Assembly: GCF_900639875.1 (NCBI RefSeq)
Contig: NZ_CAAAIA010000007.1
Coordinates: 62,001 to 126,000 of the forward strand
Direction of reading: 5' to 3'
DNA length: 64,000 bases
DNA from: Legionella impletisoli
GTDB taxonomy: Bacteria; Pseudomonadota; Gammaproteobacteria; Legionellales; Legionellaceae
Of the stretch, positions 27,388 through 35,115 are shown one piece after another. The notes beneath the pieces were generated by a model that had not been told where the DNA came from, did no database searches, and was given only the letters and a program-made list of their open reading frames with translations. The first letter of the stretch is position 1. Each line of letters starts with the position of its first letter. The translations under genes were made by a program, and so were the position numbers.

Positions 27388-28491
27388 TTACCTTGTAAAT
27401 GAAAAGCCTGTTTCTGATTTAGCGCCCTCGTTAAATGCATCGACGGATTCAAAAGCTTCCTCAAGAGAGATTTGCTCAAAGCTCACGGCCATAGCAATTC
27501 CATGAATCAGTTCTTCAGAGGCATTCATTTTTGACGGTTCTAAGACGGGCATAAGACCACTTCGTGCTGCAATAATTGCGTTAAAAAAAGCTTGGTTACC
27601 GTATTCGGTGCCTGCATAGGTTGAAGTAGGCCTTTTTGCGACACATCCTAAATAAATACTCAATAAATCATTTTGAGTCTGTTCGTGCGCCTCTAACATA
27701 ACCTTTAAGCTATGTGAAACGTTTTGATACGCTGCATAAATTCGTTCAATTTCTCGATATGCGCGATGGGTTAATTCAGTGACTTGAAGTGTTGGTACGG
27801 ATTCTTCCATTATCGGTAATTCGATTCGGCGCACATTTTGTAAGGCTTGCTTAAACCGTTCGCCATGCTTTAAACGAGGCATGTATGTATCCCCTTGGCG
27901 TTGAAGAACAAAGCTAAAATTAGGTTGCCCCAAATAACGAATGTTCAAAGGCAATGGTTTATCCGGCTCCACCACAGACACTTGAATCGTACAACCCAAA
28001 GCTCGTGCGAGAGCAGCGATAGCGAACTCATCGAGGTTCGTTTCTGGCTGTCTCATGAATTCAGGAGAACAATCACGATGTCCATTGGCAAATGCAAGTG
28101 GATAAGTTTCAGGGGAACGGCATAATTCATCCACCGCGATTTGTCGCAAAGTATAGGCGAGCGACTGAATTAAAACAGACAGGCTAACTTGCCTTACAAG
28201 CTGTTGCATGCGTTCTGATGTGGTTAATAAGCTATGATTTCCAGCTTTTTGCTGAGGGAATAATTTAAATTGCTGATTAAGCAATGTCTTAAGTGTATTT
28301 TCTGGTATAGGTTGTCCAGAAAGAACACGATCAATAAGTCCTGCTGCTACTGCACGAAAGCCACTGTCGTGTTCACCTACATTCATCCATATCGCTTTAG
28401 ATGGCTGATGAGTTAAAGAACTACGATTTAATTCGCTTTTAAAAAATCTCACACCGCCGAGCGTTCGTTGAGTGCTTGCTGTGGAGGTCAT
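27388..28491 (-). CDS. OTU-like protein lacking the catalytic cysteine, function unknown
   Basis: I did not recognise this 367-aa protein as a named family member, but two segments resemble ovarian-tumour (OTU) deubiquitinases. Residues 38-51 read VGEHDSGFRAVAAG, which aligns with the OTU Cys-loop D-G-N-C-L/F-F-R-A. Residues 146-174 (MRQPETNLDEFAIAALARALGCTIQV) match the OTU helix-strand region 'ALARxLGCxIxV'. The catalytic Cys is Ser43 in this alignment, and the C-terminal GDTYMPRL (200-207) has Thr where GDHYN-type His is expected. Legionella effectors include OTU enzymes of the Lot family; this could be a pseudoenzyme or a divergent fold. It is soluble, with no signal peptide. An aaaggag site precedes the ATG. 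Confidence 0.5.
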   Translation of the reverse strand: MTSTASTQRTLGGVRFFKSELNRSSLTHQPSKAIWMNVGEHDSGFRAVAAGLIDRVLSGQPIPENTLKTLLNQQFKLFPQQKAGNHSLLTTSERMQQLVRQVSLSVLIQSLAYTLRQIAVDELCRSPETYPLAFANGHRDCSPEFMRQPETNLDEFAIAALARALGCTIQVSVVEPDKPLPLNIRYLGQPNFSFVLQRQGDTYMPRLKHGERFKQALQNVRRIELPIMEESVPTLQVTELTHRAYREIERIYAAYQNVSHSLKVMLEAHEQTQNDLLSIYLGCVAKRPTSTYAGTEYGNQAFFNAIIAARSGLMPVLEPSKMNASEELIHGIAMAVSFEQISLEEAFESVDAFNEGAKSETGFSFTR

Positions 28492-28722
28492 AATTCGCTC
28501 CTTTTGTTTCTATTACCTCCATTTTAAAAAATTTAAGTTAAGGAAATATTAACGAACAAGTAAATAATATTTCTATCAGCCATCTAAAATCAGAATTTAA
28601 ATCAATTAAGCTGGAATAATTAGACCGTATTTAGAGTATATTTAGGAAAACGCTACATATGAGGGCTAAGGTCGATAGTTGCTACAAATACGAACAAGTC
28701 ATTCCTGATCCTCTTGGCATTT

Positions 28723-29511
28723 TCAACAATGTTTATTAATAAACTCATGCACATGCTTCGAGTAGGCATCACTCCATAAATCATTGTGGCCTCGTTCTAA
28801 TACAATCAGTTGCTTGGGCTCTTTGGCGCTTTCATAAATTGTTAAACCTTGCTTAAACGGTACGATTTGATCGCGTTTTCCATGGGCGACAAGCAAAGGC
28901 GCTTTGATGGCTTCCATTCGTTGCAAAGAATCATAACGATCCCAGGGTTTTAAAAAAGCCCAAGGGTAGTGATACCGGCTTAACTCGACCAGAGACGTAA
29001 AGGGGGACTGTAAAATAACGGCACACACTTGTTGTTCCGTTGCTATCTTGGTTGCTACTCCTGTTCCTAAAGATTCACCAAATAAAACAATCTGACTTGG
29101 TTTAACACCTTCTTGTAATAAATAGTTTATAGCGGCACGGCCATCTTCGTACAATCCTTGCTCGGTAGGTCGACCAGGATTGCCTCCATATCCACGATAT
29201 TCCAATAAAAACACGCCATAGCCTTCCTTCATGTAATCTCGAATTAAGGGAACACGATACCCGATATGCCCTGCATTGCCATGAAAATATAAAATCGTTG
29301 GCTTATCAAAACGTGCTGGCTTATACCACGAAAGCAAGGATAGCCCATCCGCTGTTTTGATATGAACTTCGTGCATGTCATTGGCCTGAAATTCCGATAA
29401 CTTAGGCATTTTCTTAACCGGCAAATAAATTAAGCTTCGTTGCCAAAAATAAGTCAACAATAAAAAAAATCCAAAAACAGCTAACGTGATTAAAAAAAGT
29501 TGCTTTATCAT
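28723..29511 (-). CDS. Alpha/beta hydrolase, Bem46-like, membrane-anchored
   Basis: A 262-aa serine hydrolase with an N-terminal membrane anchor (IKQLFLITLAVFGFFLLLTYF). The nucleophile elbow is GESLG in LFGESLGTGVATKIA, the oxyanion segment is YFHGNAGHIGYRV, the acid lies in VAHGKRDQIVPF, and the catalytic histidine is in ERGHNDLWSD. The Bem46/YfhR hallmark LLEYRGYGGNPGRPTEQGLY is present. The start at 29511 places the anchor at the true N-terminus; the longer frame from 29607 lacks family support. The substrate is unknown. The gene is separate from its neighbours. Confidence 0.87.
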   Translation of the reverse strand: MIKQLFLITLAVFGFFLLLTYFWQRSLIYLPVKKMPKLSEFQANDMHEVHIKTADGLSLLSWYKPARFDKPTILYFHGNAGHIGYRVPLIRDYMKEGYGVFLLEYRGYGGNPGRPTEQGLYEDGRAAINYLLQEGVKPSQIVLFGESLGTGVATKIATEQQVCAVILQSPFTSLVELSRYHYPWAFLKPWDRYDSLQRMEAIKAPLLVAHGKRDQIVPFKQGLTIYESAKEPKQLIVLERGHNDLWSDAYSKHVHEFINKHC

Positions 29512-29785
29512 GTTACATTCCCGAATGTACCGTCTGTTTAAACGCGAGTATAATAAGCTTTGTTGCATAACCTGTTTGGCTGGTACAAATAAATCCGAGC
29601 CAAACATCTCGCCAAGTGTCTTATTACATGTATATAATCAACTGTAGCAGTTAAATTCCCAAATCAAAATGGAGTTACGATGCGGGGACATCGTGGGTAT
29701 TTGTCATGATGTGTTCAATTGCTAAGCGTGGTTTAGGGTTGTAAGCCTTAAACCCAAATGCGACATGAGTCATCAAGGAGGCCAC

Positions 29786-30523
29786 ATGGAGCAGTTAGAT
29801 GAGCAAGACATTGTACGATTAAAAGAACTACTTAGACGAACGGGAGAATTCATAGCCTACTTTGAGCTGGCTGAAACCAAAATGCTCGAATGGCGGCATG
29901 AGATTGAGCAAAAAGCGCTCGCCCATCAAGCCACTTTCCAACAACAGTTGCAAACCTTACAAATCGAACTTGAGTCCATTCAAGAAATATTTACGAGCGC
30001 TGGTTTAGCTAAATTTCGTTTAACCACAGATAATGCGTTAAAACAAGCGCACGAGTATTTACAAGCAATGAAAGAAACAAAAGCTAGCGTACTAAAAGAG
30101 CTTTCTGATTGTAAAGCGGAATTGAACAATTTGAGCAAGACTGCTGTAGAAAAAATAACCGAGCATAGCTCAAAAGCACTGGATGCAATAGATGGGCAAT
30201 TATCTCAATACGATATTAAACAGTTTTCGCGCATAGCCAACGAAAGCTGCCAAAAAGTTGAAAAATCGGCTAATCATGCGATGAGTATCAGCACGATGCT
30301 TCTCTCGCGATTCCAATGGCGCACCATCGCTTTAACGTTTATGACCACACTGGTCACAGCGTTTGCTATAGGTCTTTATGTAAGTGATGAATTTCCCTGG
30401 GAAAATCATCAACATGCAATGAATGAGCGAGGAGCTGGGAAATTACTGATGAATGCATGGCCTAAGTTAACTTATCAAGAAAAAGTTAAAATACTGGGTG
30501 AACAAGGGATTCAAAAGGTGTAG
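29786..30523 (+). CDS. Coiled-coil protein with one membrane helix
   Basis: I do not recognise this 245-aa protein. Most of it (residues 10-190) is predicted helical with heptad-like spacing (LKELLRRTGEFIAYFELAE..., QQLQTLQIELESIQEIF..., LKELSDCKAELNNLSKTAV). One transmembrane helix follows (WRTIALTFMTTLVTAFAIGLYV), then a 45-residue tail ending KVKILGEQGIQKV. The ATG at 29786 follows aaggagg at ideal distance. The DOT1-like methyltransferase starts 4 bp after its stop, so the two are cotranscribed and perhaps act together at the membrane. A long helical stalk with a C-terminal anchor recalls plasmid mobilisation or chemosensory scaffold proteins, but no family could be assigned. Confidence 0.7.
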   Translation: MEQLDEQDIVRLKELLRRTGEFIAYFELAETKMLEWRHEIEQKALAHQATFQQQLQTLQIELESIQEIFTSAGLAKFRLTTDNALKQAHEYLQAMKETKASVLKELSDCKAELNNLSKTAVEKITEHSSKALDAIDGQLSQYDIKQFSRIANESCQKVEKSANHAMSISTMLLSRFQWRTIALTFMTTLVTAFAIGLYVSDEFPWENHQHAMNERGAGKLLMNAWPKLTYQEKVKILGEQGIQKV

Positions 30524-30526
30524 AGC

Positions 30527-31246
30527 TTGTTGCAAACAAACATGAATGTGGCCCACCTCTTGATAATTGTTTTTATCATGCTCATTGTATTGTTGATGCT
30601 TATTTTGCCACATGTGCTTGTTGGGATCCGATACGCGCGCTGGCAGCGTCAGCTTGACTTGCCTAAGCATGCAGTCATATTCAAAGCGTTATACCAACCA
30701 ATCAATGGTTTTTTACTATCTAAAAGAGCAAGAGTACATCAGGATGCCTTTGATTATTTTTATGGTGAAATCGACTTTCACTCATTCATTGCGCTTCTTT
30801 TTCTCACTCATCTAAACAGAGAAACAATTTTTTATGATTTAGGCAGCGGGACGGGCAAAGCCGTGCTGGCCAGTGCGATGGTGTTTGACGTTAAACGAAG
30901 CATTGGCATTGAATTATTTAAGGAGCTACATGAAGCCGCAAAGCTACAACAAGAAAAATTAAAAAATCATTCCGAATACAAAGGTAAAGCCGCACGGATT
31001 ACATTTCTTAATGAGGACTTTCTAGCCGCTGACTTCAGCGATGCAACCCTTATTTTCATTAATGCCACCTCTTTTATAGGACCAACTTGGCAACGTTTAT
31101 GTAAACGACTCGAAAGGGTGAAAACCAATACGCGAGTTATTACAACCAGCAAGCAACTACAGGCCACGCATTTTTCTCTTGAATCCACTCATCCCGTCCG
31201 AATGAGCTGGGGTATAGTACAGGCTTATATTTATCGAAGAAATTGA
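30527..31246 (+). CDS. Membrane-anchored DOT1-like SAM-dependent methyltransferase
   Basis: A 239-aa protein with an N-terminal membrane helix (about residues 10-32) followed by a class I methyltransferase. The motifs follow the DOT1 pattern: YFYGE (78-81, equivalent to the DOT1 D1 loop), FYDLGSGTGKAV (motif I, 102-113), IGIEL (126-130), NEDFL (162-166), and FINATSF (177-183), where DOT1 has an Asn-containing post-I motif. DOT1 enzymes methylate histone H3K79; bacterial members have mostly unknown protein targets. The likely start is TTG at 30527, with AAGGTG about 6 bp upstream, or ATG at 30542. It begins 4 bp after the coiled-coil gene. Confidence 0.75.
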   Translation: MLQTNMNVAHLLIIVFIMLIVLLMLILPHVLVGIRYARWQRQLDLPKHAVIFKALYQPINGFLLSKRARVHQDAFDYFYGEIDFHSFIALLFLTHLNRETIFYDLGSGTGKAVLASAMVFDVKRSIGIELFKELHEAAKLQQEKLKNHSEYKGKAARITFLNEDFLAADFSDATLIFINATSFIGPTWQRLCKRLERVKTNTRVITTSKQLQATHFSLESTHPVRMSWGIVQAYIYRRN

Positions 31247-31286
31247 CTGTAGGATGATTTAATTTTTTTCCAGCCAGTTGATAACA

Positions 31287-31314
31287 TTGAATAATTTATT
31301 TGGCTGTCTATACT
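31287..31314 (+). promoter_or_regulatory. Possible promoter upstream of ihfB
   Basis: TTGAAT (31287-31292) and TATACT (31309-31314) with a 16-bp spacer are a fair sigma-70 match, about 130 bp before the ihfB ATG. Pattern match only. Confidence 0.3.
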
Positions 31315-31445
31315 AATAACGTAATGTCTAAAAATGTATAACGGCTCAACTCGCTGCATAAGAAGCGCTATACTTTAAAATAGATGATGACAAAACACCT
31401 GTTGTATTTGGTGAATATGGGACCAAGTTGCTAAACGAGGTGGAT

Positions 31446-31754
31446 ATGATTAAATCAGAGTTAATTAATAAAATCGCAGCGGAAATGACTCATCTTCCAG
31501 AAAAAAAAATTTCTGAAGGAGTCAACTACATTCTCAACATAATGAGTAACGCGCTCATTGAAGGCGAGCGCATTGAGATCCGCGGATTTGGTAGCTTTTC
31601 GTTGCATTACCGACCTCCCCGCAACGCGCATAACCCAAAGACCGGGGAAAAAGTAATCACCGAAGCCAAATACAGCCCTCACTTCAAACCAGGAAAAGAA
31701 TTAAGAGAACGGGTGGATACTTCGCGTAAAGAGACACCCATCAAAGAAGATTAG
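31446..31754 (+). CDS. ihfB: Integration host factor beta subunit
   Basis: A 102-aa member of the HU/IHF family. It is IHF-beta rather than HU by MIKSELI at the start, the segment [31 protein letters not shown] with the DNA-intercalating proline in the RNPKTG-type arm, and [20 protein letters not shown] bends DNA at specific sites and, with IhfA, controls transcription, recombination and, in Legionella, growth-phase traits. The ATG at 31446 follows cgaggtgg at good spacing; an in-frame ATG six codons upstream is less likely. It converges on dcd. Confidence 0.96.
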   Translation: MIKSELINKIAAEMTHLPEKKISEGVNYILNIMSNALIEGERIEIRGFGSFSLHYRPPRNAHNPKTGEKVITEAKYSPHFKPGKELRERVDTSRKETPIKED

Positions 31755-31775
31755 ATACTCTGGTCTTCTTTGATG

Positions 31776-32342
31776 TTACGTTCTTGGTAATGTGACGCCC
31801 GTTTGCCCTTGATATTTCCCACTTCGATCGCGATAAGACACTGCACAAACATCATCGGATTCTAAAAAAACCATTTGAGCAACGCCTTCATGGGCATAAA
31901 TTTTAGCTGGGAGCGGTGTGGTATTTGAAAATTCGAGCGTTACATGCCCTTCCCATTCAGGCTCTAATGGTGTGACATTCACGATGATTCCACAACGAGC
32001 ATAAGTGGATTTTCCAAGACAAATCGTCAGAATATTACGAGGAATACGAAAATATTCAACCGTTCTCGCTAAGGCGAATGAGTTAGGCGGAATAATGCAA
32101 ACATCCGATTGCACATCAACGAAGCTATTTTCATCAAATGCTTTAGGATCTACGATGGCGGAATTAATATTAGTAAAAATTTTAAACTCATTTGAACATC
32201 GTACGTCATACCCATAACTTGAAACCCCATAGGATATGATTCGATTTCCCTCGCACTCTCTCACTTGCCCACGTTCATAGGGGGAGATCATGCCATGCTC
32301 CATAGCCATCATTTCTATCCAACGGTCAGATTTAATTGACAT
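31776..32342 (-). CDS. dcd: dCTP deaminase
   Basis: Dcd deaminates dCTP to dUTP to supply dTTP synthesis. The 188-aa length is exactly typical, starting [12 protein letters not shown]. The active-site block [31 protein letters not shown] contains the catalytic glutamate after [23 protein letters not shown] and the C-terminal [13 protein letters not shown] are further hallmarks. The start at 32342 is preceded by gggaga; upstream in-frame ATGs add unrelated residues. Downstream of its start lies a palindromic repeat element (32471-32561). Confidence 0.97.
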   Translation of the reverse strand: MSIKSDRWIEMMAMEHGMISPYERGQVRECEGNRIISYGVSSYGYDVRCSNEFKIFTNINSAIVDPKAFDENSFVDVQSDVCIIPPNSFALARTVEYFRIPRNILTICLGKSTYARCGIIVNVTPLEPEWEGHVTLEFSNTTPLPAKIYAHEGVAQMVFLESDDVCAVSYRDRSGKYQGQTGVTLPRT

Positions 32343-32470
32343 ATCTGCTTTCTCCCTGGTAAACGAAAAACCAATACGTTTTACCATATTCCAGGCAGGA
32401 AGGAAAGTCGGGTTCTGCTGTCTCACCTAAGGATCAGGGCAAATAGATGCTATGAAAAATACAAAACATA

Positions 32471-32561
32471 CGTTGTCTTTGCGAGCGAAGTGAAGCAATC
32501 CACATCGATGCATCATTAGGATTTCGTAATGGATTGCTTCACTTCGTTCGCAAAGACGGCG
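32471..32561. repeat. Palindromic repeat with ~28-bp arms
   Basis: gtctttgcgagcgaagtgaa... at 32475-32502 and its reverse complement at 32530-32557 match at 27 of 28 positions (the one difference still gives a G-U pair in RNA). The stem can extend to about 32 pairs with extra G-U pairs (32471-32561), around a 27-nt loop. The arm resembles a repeat widely seen in intergenic DNA of Legionella, Coxiella, Rickettsia and others, reading roughly as GTC-TTGCGAGCGAAG-GAAGCAATCCA. Confidence 0.8.
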
Positions 32562-32604
32562 TTTTAAGCATAACTATTCCTGAATTTATCTACAAAAAAC
32601 CGAT

Positions 32605-33363
32605 TTACTCTTTTGGTTTAATGACGCGATTTAGGAGTTCGCCGATTTCTATTGGCATGGGAAACACGATGGTAGAGGCGTTATTGCCGCTGGCAATGCC
32701 TGCTAGTGTTTGTAAATATCGAAGTTGCATGGCTTGAGGGTGTTTAGCTAAGACCTCCGCCGCTTGGGATAGTTTTTCAGAAGCTTGAAGTTCCCCTTCT
32801 GCATGAATTACTTTGGCACGTCTATCTCGCTCCGCTTCCGCTTGTTTGGCTATTGCGCGAATCATACTTTCATCTAGATCAACGTGTTTAATTTCCACAT
32901 TTGAAACTTTAATTCCCCAACCATCCGTTTGCGAATCAAGAATTTTTTGGACGTCGCTGTTTAATCGCTCACGCTCAGCGAGCATCTCATCCAGCTCATG
33001 CTGGCCAAGAACCGAACGAAGTGTTGTTTGCGCTAACTGGCTAGTGGCTTCAAAATAGTTTTCAACTTGAATAATCGCATTTTTCGGCTCAACCACTCTG
33101 AAATACAAAACTGCATTCACTCGAACCGAAACGTTATCTCGAGAAATAACATCTTGGCTAGGAACATCCATCACTACGGTTCGTAAATCCACCCGTACAA
33201 TTTGCTGCACAATGGGAATAATGATAACAAGACCCGGTCCTTTCACCCGCCAAAATCGCCCAAGCATAAACACTACACCTCGTTCATATTCTCTAAGAAC
33301 CTTGAACATAGATAAGACCAGCAAAAAAAATATGACCGCTAAAAACCCCAAAAACGCTCCCAT
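32605..33363 (-). CDS. Slipin/stomatin-like SPFH (band 7) membrane protein
   Basis: A 252-aa bacterial slipin. It has a single N-terminal membrane segment ([14 protein letters not shown]), then the SPFH domain beginning [38 protein letters not shown], with [25 protein letters not shown] and the helical segment [40 protein letters not shown] proteins form oligomeric cages that organise membrane microdomains. The NfeD-family gene lies upstream in the operon with a 1-bp gap, the classic slipin-NfeD pair, in which the NfeD protease can act on slipin. Confidence 0.92.
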   Translation of the reverse strand: MGAFLGFLAVIFFLLVLSMFKVLREYERGVVFMLGRFWRVKGPGLVIIIPIVQQIVRVDLRTVVMDVPSQDVISRDNVSVRVNAVLYFRVVEPKNAIIQVENYFEATSQLAQTTLRSVLGQHELDEMLAERERLNSDVQKILDSQTDGWGIKVSNVEIKHVDLDESMIRAIAKQAEAERDRRAKVIHAEGELQASEKLSQAAEVLAKHPQAMQLRYLQTLAGIASGNNASTIVFPMPIEIGELLNRVIKPKE

Positions 33364-33364
33364 G

Positions 33365-34708
33365 TTATTCTCCTTCTATTTCCTTTGCTTTAAGCGTTAA
33401 CCCATCCGCATCAATGATTTCAATGGATTTGTCGGCAGGAATTGGTTGTTGTGATTGTACTCGCCAGATTTCACCGCGAATTACTGCTTGCCCTTCGGGA
33501 TCAATGGTTTCAAGTGTACGTCCCTTTGCACCAATGAGCGCTTTTGTACCATGGTGAACTGGTTCACGCCTAGCTTTAATCGCCATGCCAAGCAATACCA
33601 CAAAAACGATGATGTTTGCTGCAGCCATGGCCCAAATAGCTGACCAAGCGATTTGATAGGTTTGCTGCTCCGTATCAATTAATAAAATTGAGCCGACGAT
33701 AAAGGCGATGGTTCCTCCTAACCCAAATGCACCAAAGCTTGGTGCAAAGGCTTCTGCCACAATAAAAATTATGCCTAATATGATCAACGCTAACCCTGCG
33801 TAGTTTACTGGTAATAACTGTAATGCATAAAGCGCAATAACCAGAGCGACTGCACCAATAACGCCCGGTGCCACAAATCCAGGGTTAACAAGTTCAAAAA
33901 ATATGCCATAAATTCCCAATAAAAGAAGCATATACGCAATGGTGGGATCCGTTATCACGAATAATAGACGTGTTCTCCAATCTGGCTTTAAGGTTTCAAT
34001 TTCTGGTTTTTTTAAATTCAATTTAATTTCTCGACCATCTTGCATGACCATTTTTCCATTTAGTTGGGCGAGTAGGGTGTTCGTGTTTCTAGCAATGACA
34101 TCAATTACCCCGCCTTTCAACGCTTCTTCCCCTGTCAAAGTGGCTGCCTCAAGAACTGCTTTTTCAGCAAAATCGGCATTGCGCCCACGAAGTTGGGCTA
34201 GGGAGCGAATATATGCCACGGCATCATTCGTCATTTTTTTGCCCATTACGGATTGGTCTTTTTTCTCTTTTTGCTCTTCACCACCGCCCATTAAATCAAC
34301 AGGACTTGCTGCTCCCAAATGCGTGCCCGGCGCCATTGCAGCAATCGTGCTCGCGTATAAAATAAATGTGCCGGCACTAGCTGCACGCGCACCACTTGGA
34401 GCAACGTAGGTGACAACAGGGGTACGTGAGCTTAGGATGGCTTGAACAATTTGTCTTGTCGATTTAATAAGACCGCCTGGGGTATCCAATTGAATTAAAA
34501 TCAAATTCGCTTTTTGACCTTTCTCAATGCCACGGATCAAATAATCAGCCGTTGCTGGCCCAATGCCACCTGAGACGGGAATTTTCAAAACATGCGCTGC
34601 GTTAACCTGTTGAAAAAATAAAAGAAAAATAAGAAAGATGAAGAACGTTAGCCGCGATATTTGGCTTAAAAGGGTTACTTTCTGGATTTGCACCCAAAAC
34701 GCTGACAT
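33365..34708 (-). CDS. NfeD-family membrane-bound serine protease (1510-N type)
   Basis: A 447-aa protein with a signal segment (about 19-38), a ClpP-like protease domain (about 40-230), several membrane spans (about 250-370), and a C-terminal NfeD OB-fold (about 385-447). The catalytic serine is S111 in [13 protein letters not shown], matching the ASAGT motif of the archaeal PH1510-type protease. The likely general-base lysine is in the MGKKMTND segment near 158. The enzyme cuts the C-terminus of its partner slipin. It is cotranscribed with the slipin gene, and copy C of the dispersed repeat lies upstream. Confidence 0.9.
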   Translation of the reverse strand: MSAFWVQIQKVTLLSQISRLTFFIFLIFLLFFQQVNAAHVLKIPVSGGIGPATADYLIRGIEKGQKANLILIQLDTPGGLIKSTRQIVQAILSSRTPVVTYVAPSGARAASAGTFILYASTIAAMAPGTHLGAASPVDLMGGGEEQKEKKDQSVMGKKMTNDAVAYIRSLAQLRGRNADFAEKAVLEAATLTGEEALKGGVIDVIARNTNTLLAQLNGKMVMQDGREIKLNLKKPEIETLKPDWRTRLLFVITDPTIAYMLLLLGIYGIFFELVNPGFVAPGVIGAVALVIALYALQLLPVNYAGLALIILGIIFIVAEAFAPSFGAFGLGGTIAFIVGSILLIDTEQQTYQIAWSAIWAMAAANIIVFVVLLGMAIKARREPVHHGTKALIGAKGRTLETIDPEGQAVIRGEIWRVQSQQPIPADKSIEIIDADGLTLKAKEIEGE

Positions 34709-34862
34709 ACCTACATCCCTATATTGGCTTACTGTTATAAAGATAGCACAATATTTGGAAAAACCGCTTTCAAGTCAGTGCGATGTTTGAATTTTCCACC
34801 AGAAGTCGAACGCAGAGTGTGGGAGGGGGTTTGGTTTTTTAGACCAGGTTTAGATTTTTACG

Positions 34863-34883
34863 TTCTGTGGCTTGTCCACAGAA
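34863..34883. terminator. Perfect 8-bp hairpin in the nfeD-lbtU gap
   Basis: ttctgtgg (34863-34870) pairs with ccacagaa (34876-34883) around a 5-nt loop. No T-run is adjacent in either direction. It lies in the 407-bp gap (34709-35115) that also holds copy C of the dispersed repeat and the lbtU-like terminator; no gene is visible in that gap. Confidence 0.35.
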
Positions 34884-34903
34884 TTCATAAGTAATATGAA
34901 TAT

Positions 34904-35013
34904 TTAGCGAACGTTATTTCGTAAAAAAACGAAGCTTTTTTGTATAGGAGCCATTCAAAATAAGCCAATTCAATATAACCAAAATTAGGATTTTTCTAAT
35001 ATCGAATTCACAT
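34904..35013. repeat. Dispersed structured repeat, copy C
   Basis: Third copy. Its start, tagcgaacgttatttcgtaaa, aligns with the start of copy A. Stem I is aaaaaa/tttttt around cgaag; the core gagccattcaaaataagcc follows. Stem II pairs aattcaatat (34967-34976) with atatcgaatt (34999-35008), with one A-C mismatch. The outer g-c pair seen in A is a-t here. It is in the gap between the LbtU-like gene and nfeD. Confidence 0.75.
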
Positions 35014-35025
35014 CAAGTACTGCGC

Positions 35026-35058
35026 TAAAAAACTGGACCACGCGGTCAAGCCGCGTGG
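35026..35058 (-). terminator. Intrinsic terminator of the LbtU-like gene
   Basis: On the minus strand an 8-bp stem, ccacgcgg (35058-35051) with ccgcgtgg (35045-35038), loop cttga, is followed by tccagttttttag, a textbook Rho-independent terminator. It lies about 58 bp after the stop at 35116. Confidence 0.75.
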
Positions 35059-35115
35059 CGTAGGCAGAGATGTGATCAAAAGACAGATCTCAGCGTTGGG
35101 ACCTAACAATGTCGC

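Noticed and set aside
34034-34409. Long plus-strand ORF inside nfeD
   Set aside because: It is antisense to a well-conserved protease domain, and its composition is that of a complementary-strand shadow.
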